A stretch of DNA of 64,000 nucleotides from Pedobacter namyangjuensis (GCF_003313325.1 NZ_QMHQ01000001.1:62001-126000), one strand, 5' to 3'; shown: positions 51,646 through 61,322, counted from the first letter of the stretch. Notes: generated by a model not told the origin, from the sequence alone. Program-made: numbers and translations.

Positions 51646-52067
51646 AACATTTCCTTACAGCGGGCCTCAATCTCTAACAAGACAGGCTCAAAAAGATCAT
51701 TGTCATAATACGGATCTCGAACTTCTGCCTCGTTCGTTAAGAAAAGCCTTACCTTTTTCTTTTGTTCCTCCGTTTCTGCCAGACTCAGCACATCGCGATA
51801 ATTGTTTTTGTCCATTACTAAAATATGGTCAAATTCATCAAATGCCGATGCTATAAAGTGCCTGGCCCTTTGAGAAGAAATATCATAGCCGTAATTTTTA
51901 GCTACCGCGATACTTCTTTTATCTGGCGCCTGGCCAACGTGCCAATTGCCCGTACCAGCCGAAGCAATTTGCCAATCTAAAACTTTTTCATTTACCAAAT
52001 GGCGCATTACACCTTCCGCCAAAGGCGAACGACAAATGTTACCCAAACAAACCATTAAAATTTTCAA
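51627..52067 (-). CDS. Low-molecular-weight protein-tyrosine phosphatase
   Basis: A 146-residue phosphatase. The P-loop CLGNICRS has nucleophile Cys7 and Arg13, and the general acid Asp is in VRDPYYDN. It dephosphorylates tyrosines in the cytosol; related enzymes act with BY-kinases in exopolysaccharide control, but none is here. It is the last gene of a fumarase-lipoprotein-nuclease operon, 18 bases after the S1/P1 nuclease stop. Confidence 0.94.
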   Translation of the reverse strand: MKILMVCLGNICRSPLAEGVMRHLVNEKVLDWQIASAGTGNWHVGQAPDKRSIAVAKNYGYDISSQRARHFIASAFDEFDHILVMDKNNYRDVLSLAETEEQKKKVRLFLTNEAEVRDPYYDNDLFEPVLLEIEARCKEMLKELNS

Positions 52068-52085
52068 TTCGTTTTACGTTAAGGT

Positions 52086-52883
52086 TTATTTGTAAATACT
52101 ATTTAAGATACCGGCTAAACGCACACCGCCTTTTAACAGCTGAGAATTTACAGTTTCAATCCAATCGAAGTTATAACGATAGCTGAGCTTATCGTCGTTT
52201 TTAATTCCGGTTGCATAAATTTTGTTACAGATTTGGTACGATTCGTAAACACAGTCTTTTAAACTTGCTTTTTGCCACTCGCTTACTTGCTGCGCATTAG
52301 TATGGTTAATAGCCTTTGTATATTCTGTATAGCTCAACTGCTGAAAATCTATTAAACTCTCATCCCAAACCTTGTGCAAATTAGATCTTTCGCCAAACCA
52401 AGTTAAAAATACCCTGTTGCCTCCCAAATCTTCTTTCCTTGCCGTATGCATCGGTTGGTGCATATCGCCAACCATATGAATGATCAAACGTAAGGCTAAT
52501 TTTTTCTGCTCCGCAGTGCTCGAAGAGTTTTTCAAAACCGCAATCATTTCATTGGTTTTGTTGTAAATATTAGCACCTTTCTCACTCTCTAAGAAGTTAA
52601 AAACATCGCCTTGCGATAAGCTAGCTGGTAAATTTACATAGTGCCAGTTGTTTAGGTAATTAAAGCTTGTATCAGATTTGATAAAATCTGCCCAATTTGC
52701 AGTCATTGCCATACTTTCGGTGCCCAAAATTTGTTGTATGGCTTTGCGTGTTTTTGTGGTAATGTAGCTATCGGCAACCTCGCCAACAATACGGTGCCCT
52801 AAAACACCCCAAGCACTTGCGCTAAATGGCAAGTACGCCAATGCAACCGCCAAACCTAATTTCTTTAATCCAGATAATTTCAT
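52086..52883 (-). CDS. S1/P1 nuclease
   Basis: The Met at 52883 opens a signal peptide ending ...PFSASA, so the mature protein starts with Trp (WGVLGHRIVGEVADSY), as needed because Trp1 is a zinc ligand in this family. Conserved His/Asp blocks: MVGDMHQPMHTA and NLHKVWDESL. It degrades single-stranded DNA/RNA or acts as a 3'-nucleotidase in the periplasm. It begins one base after the preceding lipoprotein stop, so translational coupling is likely. Confidence 0.92.
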   Translation of the reverse strand: MKLSGLKKLGLAVALAYLPFSASAWGVLGHRIVGEVADSYITTKTRKAIQQILGTESMAMTANWADFIKSDTSFNYLNNWHYVNLPASLSQGDVFNFLESEKGANIYNKTNEMIAVLKNSSSTAEQKKLALRLIIHMVGDMHQPMHTARKEDLGGNRVFLTWFGERSNLHKVWDESLIDFQQLSYTEYTKAINHTNAQQVSEWQKASLKDCVYESYQICNKIYATGIKNDDKLSYRYNFDWIETVNSQLLKGGVRLAGILNSIYK

Positions 52884-52884
52884 G

Positions 52885-53391
52885 TTATAGTTCTTTAGGC
52901 ACGCAGGTAATTTTTTCTTTAAGCACCAACGCACATTCTCTTTGATCGTTTAAATTCTCCAGCAATAAGTTGCTACTGCCAGACGATTTAATTTTAAAAT
53001 TTGTAAGATATCTTCCGTTTCTGTAACAGCCAGATACTTTTTGTTTATAATCGGCTTTGGTAAACGTACCGTTTAGCATTAAAGTATCACCCTTAACAAC
53101 ATAAGTACCTTTAGCAAACTCTTTCCAAACACCGTTATTAAAACAAGCCGGTTCGTAATAGTTGGTTTTGGCGTAAGTTGTTAAATCCACATAAAACGAA
53201 TCGCAAGTAATTTTAAATTTATGTTTAGTGTAACTCAGCAATTCATCGGCATTTGCCACGCTATCTTGGCTCCAAACACCCTGCAACAATGCTTCGCCCT
53301 TGCCTTGCACATTGGGCAAACGAGTACAAGCTATACAAGTGAAAAGTAAAAAAGTAGAAAGTAAAAAGTATTGGCTTTTTCTAAAAATCAT
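52885..53391 (-). CDS. Hypothetical lipoprotein next to fumarase
   Basis: A 168-residue protein with a lipoprotein signal: LLFTCIAC, lipidation likely at Cys22. The mature part is a beta-rich domain with several Cys (ITCDSFYV, VSGCYRNG, QRECALVL, ITCVPK) that may pair in disulphides. Genes of this kind are sometimes mislabelled fumarate hydratase because they follow fumC, but no fumarase motif is present. 45 bases after fumC, 1 base before the nuclease. Confidence 0.75.
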   Translation of the reverse strand: MIFRKSQYFLLSTFLLFTCIACTRLPNVQGKGEALLQGVWSQDSVANADELLSYTKHKFKITCDSFYVDLTTYAKTNYYEPACFNNGVWKEFAKGTYVVKGDTLMLNGTFTKADYKQKVSGCYRNGRYLTNFKIKSSGSSNLLLENLNDQRECALVLKEKITCVPKEL

Positions 53392-53436
53392 TGTGGTTAA
53401 TATCTATTGCAAAACTTTTCACTTTCAACTCTAAAC

Positions 53437-54834
53437 TTATTTAAGGCTTCCAACCATATCTTCAGGCTTTACCCAGGCCGTAAACTGCTCATCAGTTAAT
53501 AAACCTAATTCAATTGCAGCTTCGCGTAAAGTTTTGTTTTCTTTATGCGCTTTTTTTGCAATCTTGGCAGCGTTTTCATATCCAACGTGTGGGTTTAACG
53601 CAGTAACCAACATCAAAGAGTTTTCCATGTGTTGTTTAATTACCGGTTTGTTTGGCTCAATACCTTCTGCACATTTATCGTTGAACGATACACATGCATC
53701 CCCAATTAATCTACCACTTTGCAAAACATTAGCAGCAATAACAGGCTTAAAAACATTAAGTTCAAAATGACCATTGCTACCGCCAATACCTACCGTAACA
53801 TCGTTACCCATAACCTGTGCACAAACCATAGTTAAAGCTTCTGGCTGTGTAGGGTTTACTTTACCCGGCATAATAGAAGATCCTGGTTCGTTATCTGGAA
53901 TAATAATTTCGCCAATACCAGAACGTGGACCAGAACTTAACATTCTAATATCGTTTGCAACTTTCATTAAAGAAACCGCAACACGTTTGTAAGCGCCAGA
54001 TAATTCGACCATTGCATCATGCGCTGCTAAAGCCTCGAATTTATTTGGAGCGGTAACGAAATCCAATCCGGTTAAATCAGCAATTTTTTTAGCAACAAGT
54101 ACGTCGTAACCAGCAGGTGTATTTAAGCCAGTACCCACAGCAGTACCACCTAAGGCCAACTCTTTAATCATTACCAACGCATTTTTAACCGCTCTAATAC
54201 CATTATCAATTTGTTGTACGTAACCAGAAAACTCCTGGCCTAAAGTTAAAGGCGTTGCATCCATAAAATGCGTACGACCAGTTTTTACAATATCATTCCA
54301 GCTAGCAGCTTTGGTTGCTAACGTATTTCTTAATTTTTCTAACCCAGGTATGGTAATCTCAACCGCTTGTTTGTATGCAGCAATGTGCATTGCAGTTGGA
54401 TAAGTATCATTACTAGATTGAGATTTGTTTACATCATCATTCGGATGCAAAACTTTTTTATCATCAGCTAAATTACCCCCATTTAAAACATGCGCACGAT
54501 TGGCAATAACTTCATTAGCATTCATGTTGCTTTGTGTACCAGAGCCTGTTTGCCAAATTACCAACGGAAACTCTGCATCCAAATCGCCAACAATAACTTC
54601 ATCGCAAGCTTTAGCAATTAGCTCAGCTTTTTCAGCAGCCAATACGCCTAGCTCGGTATTTGCCAAAGCAGCCGCTTTTTTCAAGTAACCAAAAGCATGT
54701 ATAATTTCCTTAGGCATGCTAGCCTCCGGACCAATTTTAAAATTATTACGCGAACGTTCTGTTTGTGCTCCCCAATATTTTTCAGCAGGCACTTGCACCT
54801 CGCCCATTGTATCGTGTTCTATTCTAAAACTCAT
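53437..54834 (-). CDS. fumC: Class II fumarate hydratase
   Basis: A 465-residue, full-length tetrameric fumarase converting fumarate to malate in the TCA cycle. The signature [13 protein letters not shown] is present with the catalytic Ser loop, along with [10 protein letters not shown] and [12 protein letters not shown]. It is oxygen-stable and iron-free. It is the first gene of a leftward operon continuing into a lipoprotein, a nuclease and a phosphatase. A -7 element at 54858-54865 gives a short leader. Confidence 0.97.
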   Translation of the reverse strand: MSFRIEHDTMGEVQVPAEKYWGAQTERSRNNFKIGPEASMPKEIIHAFGYLKKAAALANTELGVLAAEKAELIAKACDEVIVGDLDAEFPLVIWQTGSGTQSNMNANEVIANRAHVLNGGNLADDKKVLHPNDDVNKSQSSNDTYPTAMHIAAYKQAVEITIPGLEKLRNTLATKAASWNDIVKTGRTHFMDATPLTLGQEFSGYVQQIDNGIRAVKNALVMIKELALGGTAVGTGLNTPAGYDVLVAKKIADLTGLDFVTAPNKFEALAAHDAMVELSGAYKRVAVSLMKVANDIRMLSSGPRSGIGEIIIPDNEPGSSIMPGKVNPTQPEALTMVCAQVMGNDVTVGIGGSNGHFELNVFKPVIAANVLQSGRLIGDACVSFNDKCAEGIEPNKPVIKQHMENSLMLVTALNPHVGYENAAKIAKKAHKENKTLREAAIELGLLTDEQFTAWVKPEDMVGSLK

Positions 54835-54857
54835 AGTAATTCAATTTTTGTTTGTGG

Positions 54858-54865
54858 CAAATTTA
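54858..54865 (-). promoter_or_regulatory. fumC: -7 element for fumC
   Basis: CAAATTTA reads TAAATTTG leftward; the predicted leader is about 20 bases. No good -33 box was seen. Confidence 0.4.
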
Positions 54866-54912
54866 ACCTTTTTGCCCCTTAAAGGAAATTTATTTAGAAA
54901 CGTTACATAAAC

Positions 54913-55099
54913 TTTAGAAAAACGGTGTAAATCGCTCGTCGGCAGCTCCAGTCCCGCTGTACGTTGCAATCTTTTTGTTAATGGGCACCACTAAACATTG
55001 TCATGCTGAGTTTATCGAAGCGTCTGCAAATTAACCTAAAATCCTTCGACAAGCTCAGGATGACAAGAACAAAAAGTATTTCCACCTCCATCGGGTTTA
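54913..55099 (-). repeat. Modular dispersed repeat, copy F
   Basis: GTCCCGCTGTACGTTGCAAT and CTTTTTGTT on one side, AACAAAAAGTATTTCC and CATCGGG on the other. Its centre (54990-55065) is itself an inverted pair of the second repeat: GTCATGCTGAG ... TCGAAGCGTC and CCTTCGACAAGCTCAGGATG ACA. Confidence 0.75.
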
Positions 55100-55190
55100 T
55101 TTTTTAACGCTGTATCTTTTGGCAGAACCAAATACTGCTCAAAATAACACATCTGCTATTTCAAACATTACCATTGCTGTTTGATGGTTT

Positions 55191-55198
55191 TAGTTTTG
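55191..55198 (+). promoter_or_regulatory. -7 element for the LytS-type kinase gene
   Basis: TAGTTTTG matches TAnnTTTG; start near 55202, leader about 38 bases. No good -33. Confidence 0.4.
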
Positions 55199-55239
55199 TT
55201 ATTATTGTTTCAAGTTTGATGTAAATTAAACTTAAGCTC

Positions 55240-56856
55240 ATGAAAAAAATCATCTTCACATTACTCTGCCTTACTCTTGTATTATCAACGGTTAGTGCAC
55301 AAAAAGGAATTGACTTTCGTAGACCGTATCCGGGTGGCGGAATGATGCACATGTTTGTTGATAGTGCCGCCAAAAACATCTTTTACAGTTATATTTACCC
55401 AAACCAGCCCTTTACATCCTTTAATTTTCTGCCCGAAGTTCACAATATAAGCGTCAAATTTTATTTTACAAAAACTGATAGTGTTCAGAACTATAGGTAC
55501 ACAATTTTAGAGAACGACAGACCAATTGTAATAAACAGTTCTATCAATGAGGTCCAAATAGAAGTCGCTGATATCGGAGAAGAAAACGTAGACCGCTCAA
55601 TAACTTTTGGAACATTTCCAATAAAGGATAAAGTCTTAACAATAATAACTTATAATGTCCGAAAACCTAATGATATTTACAAAAACATTTTTTACGGCAA
55701 GCCTATCCCAAAAGCAGAAATCAAAGCTATAGCGAAGCGCTTCAAAACTGATAAAGGTGTTGATTATAGTTATTTTACCGACCCAAAAAATATAACCAAA
55801 TTAGTTTTAACTGAAAAAGATGACGAACTAACCATTATTAAGGATAGGTCTAATGTAGATTACCTCTATAAAGTTTTGATAAGAGATAAACGAACAAATA
55901 AAACAGTTTTTGAATCAGTTGTTTGGAAATATGGCGGTTACCTTGATGAATCACGTAAAAAATCACCCTACATAACTGCCGATAAAAGTATTTTTAAAAA
56001 ATCAGGAGATTATGAAATTACAATTCAACCATCAATAAAGTGGGACAATTGTTTAGACTGCGATATCTCGCAAAGCGAAATTGAAAAATACACCACGAGA
56101 TATACGCTTTCAGTTACTTTAGAAGAAGAAAGCTACACTAAAAAAGAACTTTTTATCTATGGTTTTATCATTGCAGCCACTATCGGATTAATATTTCTGT
56201 TTATCCTCTATTACAACAAAAAGAGAAACAAGCAAAAAATAGCAGAACAAGAGCAACTTAAAAACACAGCCAAACATCAACTTAACGCCGTCCGTTCACA
56301 ACTAAATCCTCACTTTCTGTTCAATGCGCTTTCTGGCATACAGAATCTGATGAACAAAAACGAAATAGACAATGCAAATAAATACCTTTCTAAATTCGCT
56401 AGGCTAACTCGTAACGTGCTCGACGATAAAGAGCTCATAAGTTTATCGCAAGAAAAAACGTTGCTAGATGATTACCTGCAAATGGAACAATTGCGTTTCG
56501 GATTTAAGTATGAAATTAAAGTAGCAGAAAATCTAGATTTAGAAAACACAGAAATCCCCAGTATGCTTTTGCAACCATTTGTAGAAAATGCAGTAAAACA
56601 CGGCATCGCAAAAAAAGCAAATGATGGAAAAATTGATGTTGTATTTACGAAACAAGCTAATGATTTGGTGTTAACAGTTAGCGATAACGGAACTGGGTTT
56701 GACACAGCAAAAAAGAGCAACGGTTTAGGTTTGCCATTAAGCCATAGCAGAATTGCCTTGCTAAATAGCATTTATAAAGAAAATCGCTTTACTTTGGCTA
56801 TACAGCCAACTACAAGTGGCACTAAAATAACGCTCACATTAACCGATTGGCTATAA
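55240..56856 (+). CDS. LytS-type sensor histidine kinase
   Basis: A 538-residue membrane kinase. Signal peptide 1-20, a periplasmic beta-rich sensor about 22-300, one helix about 304-324 (LFIYGFIIAATIGLIFLFIL), then the His_kinase domain with phosphoacceptor His in LNPHFLFNALSGIQNLM near 358, N-box LLQPFVENAVKHG and G-box DNGTGF/GLGL. It lacks the classical DHp H-box of EnvZ-type kinases. The next gene, 4 bases on, is its LytTR response regulator. The ligand of the sensor domain is unknown. Confidence 0.92.
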   Translation: MKKIIFTLLCLTLVLSTVSAQKGIDFRRPYPGGGMMHMFVDSAAKNIFYSYIYPNQPFTSFNFLPEVHNISVKFYFTKTDSVQNYRYTILENDRPIVINSSINEVQIEVADIGEENVDRSITFGTFPIKDKVLTIITYNVRKPNDIYKNIFYGKPIPKAEIKAIAKRFKTDKGVDYSYFTDPKNITKLVLTEKDDELTIIKDRSNVDYLYKVLIRDKRTNKTVFESVVWKYGGYLDESRKKSPYITADKSIFKKSGDYEITIQPSIKWDNCLDCDISQSEIEKYTTRYTLSVTLEEESYTKKELFIYGFIIAATIGLIFLFILYYNKKRNKQKIAEQEQLKNTAKHQLNAVRSQLNPHFLFNALSGIQNLMNKNEIDNANKYLSKFARLTRNVLDDKELISLSQEKTLLDDYLQMEQLRFGFKYEIKVAENLDLENTEIPSMLLQPFVENAVKHGIAKKANDGKIDVVFTKQANDLVLTVSDNGTGFDTAKKSNGLGLPLSHSRIALLNSIYKENRFTLAIQPTTSGTKITLTLTDWL

Positions 56857-56860
56857 TAAA

Positions 56861-57607
56861 ATGAAGGCAATTTTAATAGATGATGAAATTTCTAATCTAG
56901 AAAACCTGCAGGCATTGCTCAAAAAGCATTGTCGGCAGGTAACCATAATGGCATCTGCACAAAACGTAGTCGATGCTGTTGGCGCTATCGAAAAACATTT
57001 GCCTCACTTGGTATTTCTTGATATCCAAATGGGCGAACAAACAGGTTTCGACGTTTTAGCATTACTTCCTCAGCGCAATTTCGAAGTTATTTTTGTAACT
57101 GCCTACGACCAATATGGCATACAAGCAGTAAAATTTGCAGCCTTAGATTATCTGCTAAAACCTATAGATATTGAAGAATTAATTAATGCGGTTAATAAAG
57201 CGGAACAAAAATTAGCCGCACAAACACAAACTTCGCAACTTGATTTTTTACTACAGCAATTAAAAAAGCAAGAAACCAGTGGTAGTAAAATCGCCTTGCC
57301 TATGCAAAGCGAAATAAGATATATCCCTTTAACCGAAATTATACGTTGCGAAGCAGACAATACCTACACTTTTTTCTTTTTAGCAAATGGCGAAAAGATT
57401 TTGGTCTCTAAATCTTTAAAAGAATATGCCGATTTGTTGAAACCTAATGGATTTTTAAGAACGCATCAAAGTCATTTGGTAAATCCAGGCTTTGTTAAAA
57501 GCTGGCTAAAGGAAGACGGCGGCATACTTCAATTAACTTCTGGAGAAAAAATTCCCATCTCTAAACCTAATAAGGAAGCAGTAAAACAAGCACTACAAAA
57601 ACTCTAA
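56861..57607 (+). CDS. LytTR-type response regulator
   Basis: A 248-residue protein: receiver 1-118 with phosphoacceptor Asp54 in LVFLDIQMG, Lys in YLLKPIDIEEL, and a LytTR DNA-binding domain about 145-245 (IRYIPLTEIIRCEADNTYTF; FLRTHQSHLVNPGFV). It is the partner of the upstream kinase. LytTR proteins bind directly repeated sites; I see no such pair near this operon, so the targets may be elsewhere. Confidence 0.94.
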   Translation: MKAILIDDEISNLENLQALLKKHCRQVTIMASAQNVVDAVGAIEKHLPHLVFLDIQMGEQTGFDVLALLPQRNFEVIFVTAYDQYGIQAVKFAALDYLLKPIDIEELINAVNKAEQKLAAQTQTSQLDFLLQQLKKQETSGSKIALPMQSEIRYIPLTEIIRCEADNTYTFFFLANGEKILVSKSLKEYADLLKPNGFLRTHQSHLVNPGFVKSWLKEDGGILQLTSGEKIPISKPNKEAVKQALQKL

Positions 57608-57631
57608 AGCACGTCTATTTCGATAATATCT

Positions 57632-57753
57632 TTTTTTGAAAAACACAGTACTATGCAAAAAACGCAACTCGGTCCCGCTGTACGTTGCAATCTTTTACCC
57701 CTAAATTCCCTAAAGGGGAATGATAAAAGTATTTCCACTGCCATCGGGTTTAA
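57632..57753 (-). repeat. Modular dispersed repeat, copy G
   Basis: GGTCCCGCTGTACGTTGCAA and TCTTTTA on one side; ATAAAAGTATTTCCACTGCC and ATCGGGTTT on the other. Centre is CCCCTAAATTCCCTAAAGGGG. It has the best-preserved arms in the window. Confidence 0.78.
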
Positions 57754-57833
57754 ATAACAAATCGAGTGCTACTATCTAGGTAGCACGTATTCAAGAAAAT
57801 AAAATCGAAAAATGTGGCAATGTTTAAAACTCT

Positions 57834-57866
57834 TTTGCGTTTAAAAAATCAATAATACCTATTTTG
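57834..57866 (+). promoter_or_regulatory. Possible promoter of the serine hydrolase gene
   Basis: TTTG (57834-57837) and a 7-base TATTTTG (57860-57866), 22 bases apart, give a start near 57873. The -7 element is one base short of consensus, so this is weak. Confidence 0.35.
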
Positions 57867-57896
57867 CAAGCTTTTAAACCCGTACACCATTACTAA

Positions 57897-59132
57897 ATGA
57901 AGTTTCGTCTACTAACCATTGCTTTTGCGTTAATCATCATATCATTCGCCGCCTGTACCAGCAAAGAAGAAAAACAAAAAAAGGCTGAAGCCGATAAAAA
58001 AGTAAGAACAAAGGAAGACGATAAAGCTGACAGCTTATTGTTAGTTTACGATCCTGCAAAAGAAGACAAATGGATTGCCGATTTTGTAAACAACCTACAC
58101 AAAAAATACAACTTTAATGGCAATGTATTAGTTGCCAAAAAAGGCAAAATTCTTTATCAAGGTGCTAAAGGTTGGGCAGATTACCTTCATCGCGATAGCT
58201 TAAAAATAAATTCTGAGTTTGAATTAGCGTCCATAACCAAAACCTTTACCGGTACTGCAATTATGCAATTGGTAGAGGCGGGTAAATTAAACCTTAATGA
58301 CAACGTCAAAAAATTCTTCCCAAATTTTCCTTACGATAGCATTACAGTTAAACTTTTATTGCCACACCGCAGCGGCATGATGAACTATGTTTACTTTGTA
58401 GATGATATTTGGAGAAAGGAAAAACGCGACATGAAAAAAGGCATTTCCAATCAGGAAGTTATGCAAGTAATTGCCGACAAAAAGCCGAATCCTTACACTA
58501 AACCTAATCGTGTATTCCATTATAACAATTCTAATTACATGGTTTTAGGCGCCATTATAGAAAAGGTAAGCGGAATGCGTTACTCGCAATATATGATGGA
58601 GCACGTTTTCAAACCTGCTGGAATGAAAAACACTCACGTTTATTCTAAAGCCGAATATGAAAAAATCCCAGTAGATGTAGTTGGGCACGACCGTAATAGT
58701 TTTAGGTACTCTGTAGTACAAAATTTTTTAGATGGGCCTGTAGGCGATAAGGGTATCTACAGTACAACGCATGACCTTGTGCTTTTTGATAAATACCTAC
58801 GTAATGAAAGATTGCTTAAAAATTCAACTTTAGATTCCGCTTACGTTGGCCGTAATAAACCGATAAAAGGACATTTTAATTACGGATATGGTTGGCGTTT
58901 ATTCGAAGAAAAGGGAAAAGCTAAAGTTGCGTATCACACAGGCTGGTGGCATGGTTTCCGCCATATCTACGTTAGAGATTTGGATAAAGATATTGTTGTA
59001 GTTTTTCTCGGAAATGTTACCAATGGTAGCTTAATGCAACTAGATGAACTGTATAAATACCTTAAAATGCCAATCATTCGTAAAGGTGCATATACCGGAG
59101 CTGGTGCTGCCCCAGGAACTGATGAAGATTAA
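57897..59132 (+). CDS. Serine hydrolase lipoprotein (beta-lactamase/DD-peptidase fold)
   Basis: A 411-residue lipoprotein with lipobox SFAAC (Cys20) and a Lys/Glu-rich tether about 22-60. The penicillin-binding-type motifs are S112-I-T-K115, YNN in FHYNNSNYM, and HTGWWHG near the end (HxG in place of KTG). It could be an esterase, DD-carboxypeptidase or class C-like enzyme; beta-lactamase activity is not implied. No neighbouring gene clarifies the substrate. Confidence 0.88.
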   Translation: MKFRLLTIAFALIIISFAACTSKEEKQKKAEADKKVRTKEDDKADSLLLVYDPAKEDKWIADFVNNLHKKYNFNGNVLVAKKGKILYQGAKGWADYLHRDSLKINSEFELASITKTFTGTAIMQLVEAGKLNLNDNVKKFFPNFPYDSITVKLLLPHRSGMMNYVYFVDDIWRKEKRDMKKGISNQEVMQVIADKKPNPYTKPNRVFHYNNSNYMVLGAIIEKVSGMRYSQYMMEHVFKPAGMKNTHVYSKAEYEKIPVDVVGHDRNSFRYSVVQNFLDGPVGDKGIYSTTHDLVLFDKYLRNERLLKNSTLDSAYVGRNKPIKGHFNYGYGWRLFEEKGKAKVAYHTGWWHGFRHIYVRDLDKDIVVVFLGNVTNGSLMQLDELYKYLKMPIIRKGAYTGAGAAPGTDED

Positions 59133-59151
59133 CATCTAAAAGTTTATAATA

Positions 59152-59203
59152 ACGAAGGACAAGGAATCTATCTTAAAGATGCTTCTACCTAGATGACAAA
59201 GCA
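59152..59203. repeat. Degenerate fragment resembling the GAAGGA/GATGAC repeat
   Basis: GAAGGACAAGGAATCTATC and then AGATGACAAAGC look like a decayed version of the second repeat family, between convergent genes. Weak. Confidence 0.3.
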
Positions 59204-59216
59204 ACTAAAATTGGGG

Positions 59217-61322
59217 TTAAGAGATTTTATCAAATGCGATTGCTCTGGTTCGTTTTGCCAGGTAAGTTTTAAGCAAACTGTTTTCTGGCAGTTCGAGCAT
59301 TTTATCTTTTTCAAAAATATCAATTACGGTATTCCTCGCTTCCTGTAAAATAATTTGATCTTTAGCTAAATTTGCCATCTTTAACTCCAAAACGCCACTT
59401 TGCTGTGTTCCGGTAATATCACCTGGACCGCGTAGTTGCAGATCGATCTCAGAAATTTCGAAACCATTATTGGTTTTAACCATTGTTTCTAACCTCAGTT
59501 TAGAGTTGGCACTTAATTTATTTCCCGACATTAAAATACAGAACGACTGCTCTGCACCACGACCGACCCTACCACGCAATTGATGCAATTGAGATAATCC
59601 AAATCGCTCTGCGTTTTCTATAATCATTACCGATGCATTAGGTACATTAACACCAACCTCAATAACTGTAGTGGCTACCATTATTTGGGTCTTACCATCA
59701 ATAAAACGTTGCATTTCGTATTGTTTATCCGCATTAGGCATTTGCCCATGAACAATACTTATCTGGTAATCGGGCAGTGGAAACTGATAGCGCATTTGCT
59801 CAATTCCAGCTTCCAAATTTAGCAAGTCTAATTTTTCACTTTCTTTAATTAGTGGGTACACTACGTAAACCTGCCTGCCTTTAGCAATTTCCTGTTTCAT
59901 AAAGCCAAACATGCGCATTCGCTGCCCTTCAAAAAGATGTTTTGTTTCAATCGGTTTTCTCCCAGCAGGCAATTCGTCTATTACAGAAACATCTAAATCG
60001 CCGTACAAAGTCATCGCCAAGGTTCTTGGTATTGGCGTAGCTGTCATTACCAAAATATGTGGGGGAATGATATTTTTTCTCCAAAGCTTAGCTCTTTGTT
60101 CAACGCCAAAACGGTGTTGTTCGTCAATAACTACCAAGCCTAAATTCTTAAACTTAACTTTGTCTTCAATTAGCGCATGTGTACCAACCAAAATATCAAT
60201 CTTACCAGATTCTAAATCCTCGTGTAAAGTAATTCGTTGTTTCTTTGTTGTATTTCCAGTTAACACAGCAACGTTAACTAATTCGCCTTTCAGCAAATCT
60301 ACCAACGATTGATAATGTTGCCTCGCTAAAATTTCCGTAGGCGCCATCATACAAGCTTGGTAACCGTTATCATTAGCCAAGAGCATACTCATTAAGGCTA
60401 CTACAGTTTTTCCGCTTCCAACATCACCTTGTATAAGTCTATTCATCTGACTTCCTCGTTGCGTATCTAACCTTATCTCCTTAACAACTCGTTTTTGCGC
60501 ATTAGTTAAATCGAACGGAAGCATGGTATTATAAAAGGTATTTACACGATCGCCAACCGTATTAAATAAGGCTCCTTTGAATTTTAAACTTCTCAACTGC
60601 TTGTTATGCAATAGCTGAAGCTGAATAAAGAAAAGCTCTTCGAATTTCAGTCTTCGCTCTGCGTGTTGCAACATGGCGGTATTAGCTGGGAAATGGATGT
60701 GGATAATCGCCTCTTTCTTACTAATGAGTTTGTACTTTTCTAAAATATAAGATGGCAGAGTTTCCCTAACTTCATTGATATGCAATTCAATAATTTGCTG
60801 AATCATTTTCTGGATGCCTTTGCTATCCAAAAAACCCTTCTTCATTTTCTCGCTGGTATTGTAAATGGGCTGTAGTGTTACATTTCCTGTAATGCCCGCT
60901 TGTCGTGGATAATTTTCCAAATCAGGGTGCGAGATAGAAATTCCATTATTAAAAAAATTAGGTTTGCCAAAGGCGATGTATGCCTTGCCTCTTAGAACAT
61001 TATCCTCTACCCACTTTAAACTCTGAAACCAAACCAGATCCATTGTTCCAGTCTCGTCAGTAAATTTAGCTACGATACGTTTTTTATGCTTTTCGCCTAT
61101 GGTTTCTTTACCTGTAATTCTTCCTATTACTTGTACTAACGGCAAATCTGGATTAAGCTCGTTTACTTTGTAAAACCTCGTCCTATCGATATATCTAAAA
61201 GGGTAATGCTCTAACAATTGCTCGTAAGTGCTTATGCCCAACTCCTTTTGCAAAAGTTCGGCACGTTTTGGTCCTACGCCTTTAAGGTAAACCAGTAAGG
61301 TATCTAAGTTATTTGCAAACAA
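59217..61322 (-). CDS. recG: ATP-dependent DNA helicase RecG
   Basis: A 701-residue helicase. An N-terminal wedge (OB) domain about 50-160, Walker A GDVGSGKTVVALMSM near 296, motif II VVIDEQHRFGVEQ (DEQH), motif III MTATPIPRTLAMTL and motif VI QLRGRVGRG are visible. It remodels stalled forks and Holliday junctions. It is the last gene of a leftward operon; 6 bases separate it from rarD. Length is standard. Confidence 0.96.
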   Translation of the reverse strand: MFANNLDTLLVYLKGVGPKRAELLQKELGISTYEQLLEHYPFRYIDRTRFYKVNELNPDLPLVQVIGRITGKETIGEKHKKRIVAKFTDETGTMDLVWFQSLKWVEDNVLRGKAYIAFGKPNFFNNGISISHPDLENYPRQAGITGNVTLQPIYNTSEKMKKGFLDSKGIQKMIQQIIELHINEVRETLPSYILEKYKLISKKEAIIHIHFPANTAMLQHAERRLKFEELFFIQLQLLHNKQLRSLKFKGALFNTVGDRVNTFYNTMLPFDLTNAQKRVVKEIRLDTQRGSQMNRLIQGDVGSGKTVVALMSMLLANDNGYQACMMAPTEILARQHYQSLVDLLKGELVNVAVLTGNTTKKQRITLHEDLESGKIDILVGTHALIEDKVKFKNLGLVVIDEQHRFGVEQRAKLWRKNIIPPHILVMTATPIPRTLAMTLYGDLDVSVIDELPAGRKPIETKHLFEGQRMRMFGFMKQEIAKGRQVYVVYPLIKESEKLDLLNLEAGIEQMRYQFPLPDYQISIVHGQMPNADKQYEMQRFIDGKTQIMVATTVIEVGVNVPNASVMIIENAERFGLSQLHQLRGRVGRGAEQSFCILMSGNKLSANSKLRLETMVKTNNGFEISEIDLQLRGPGDITGTQQSGVLELKMANLAKDQIILQEARNTVIDIFEKDKMLELPENSLLKTYLAKRTRAIAFDKIS

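Larger units (their letters stand above)
54835..55239. other. Intergenic region with a modular repeat
   Basis: No gene. It holds the fumC -7 element (54858-54865), modular copy F (54913-55099) and a -7 element (55191-55198) for the sensor kinase gene. Confidence 0.6.

Noticed and set aside
57897..59132. Antibiotic-resistance beta-lactamase
   Set aside because: It has the SxxK fold but no KTG and a lipoprotein tether; most such proteins are esterases or peptidases.
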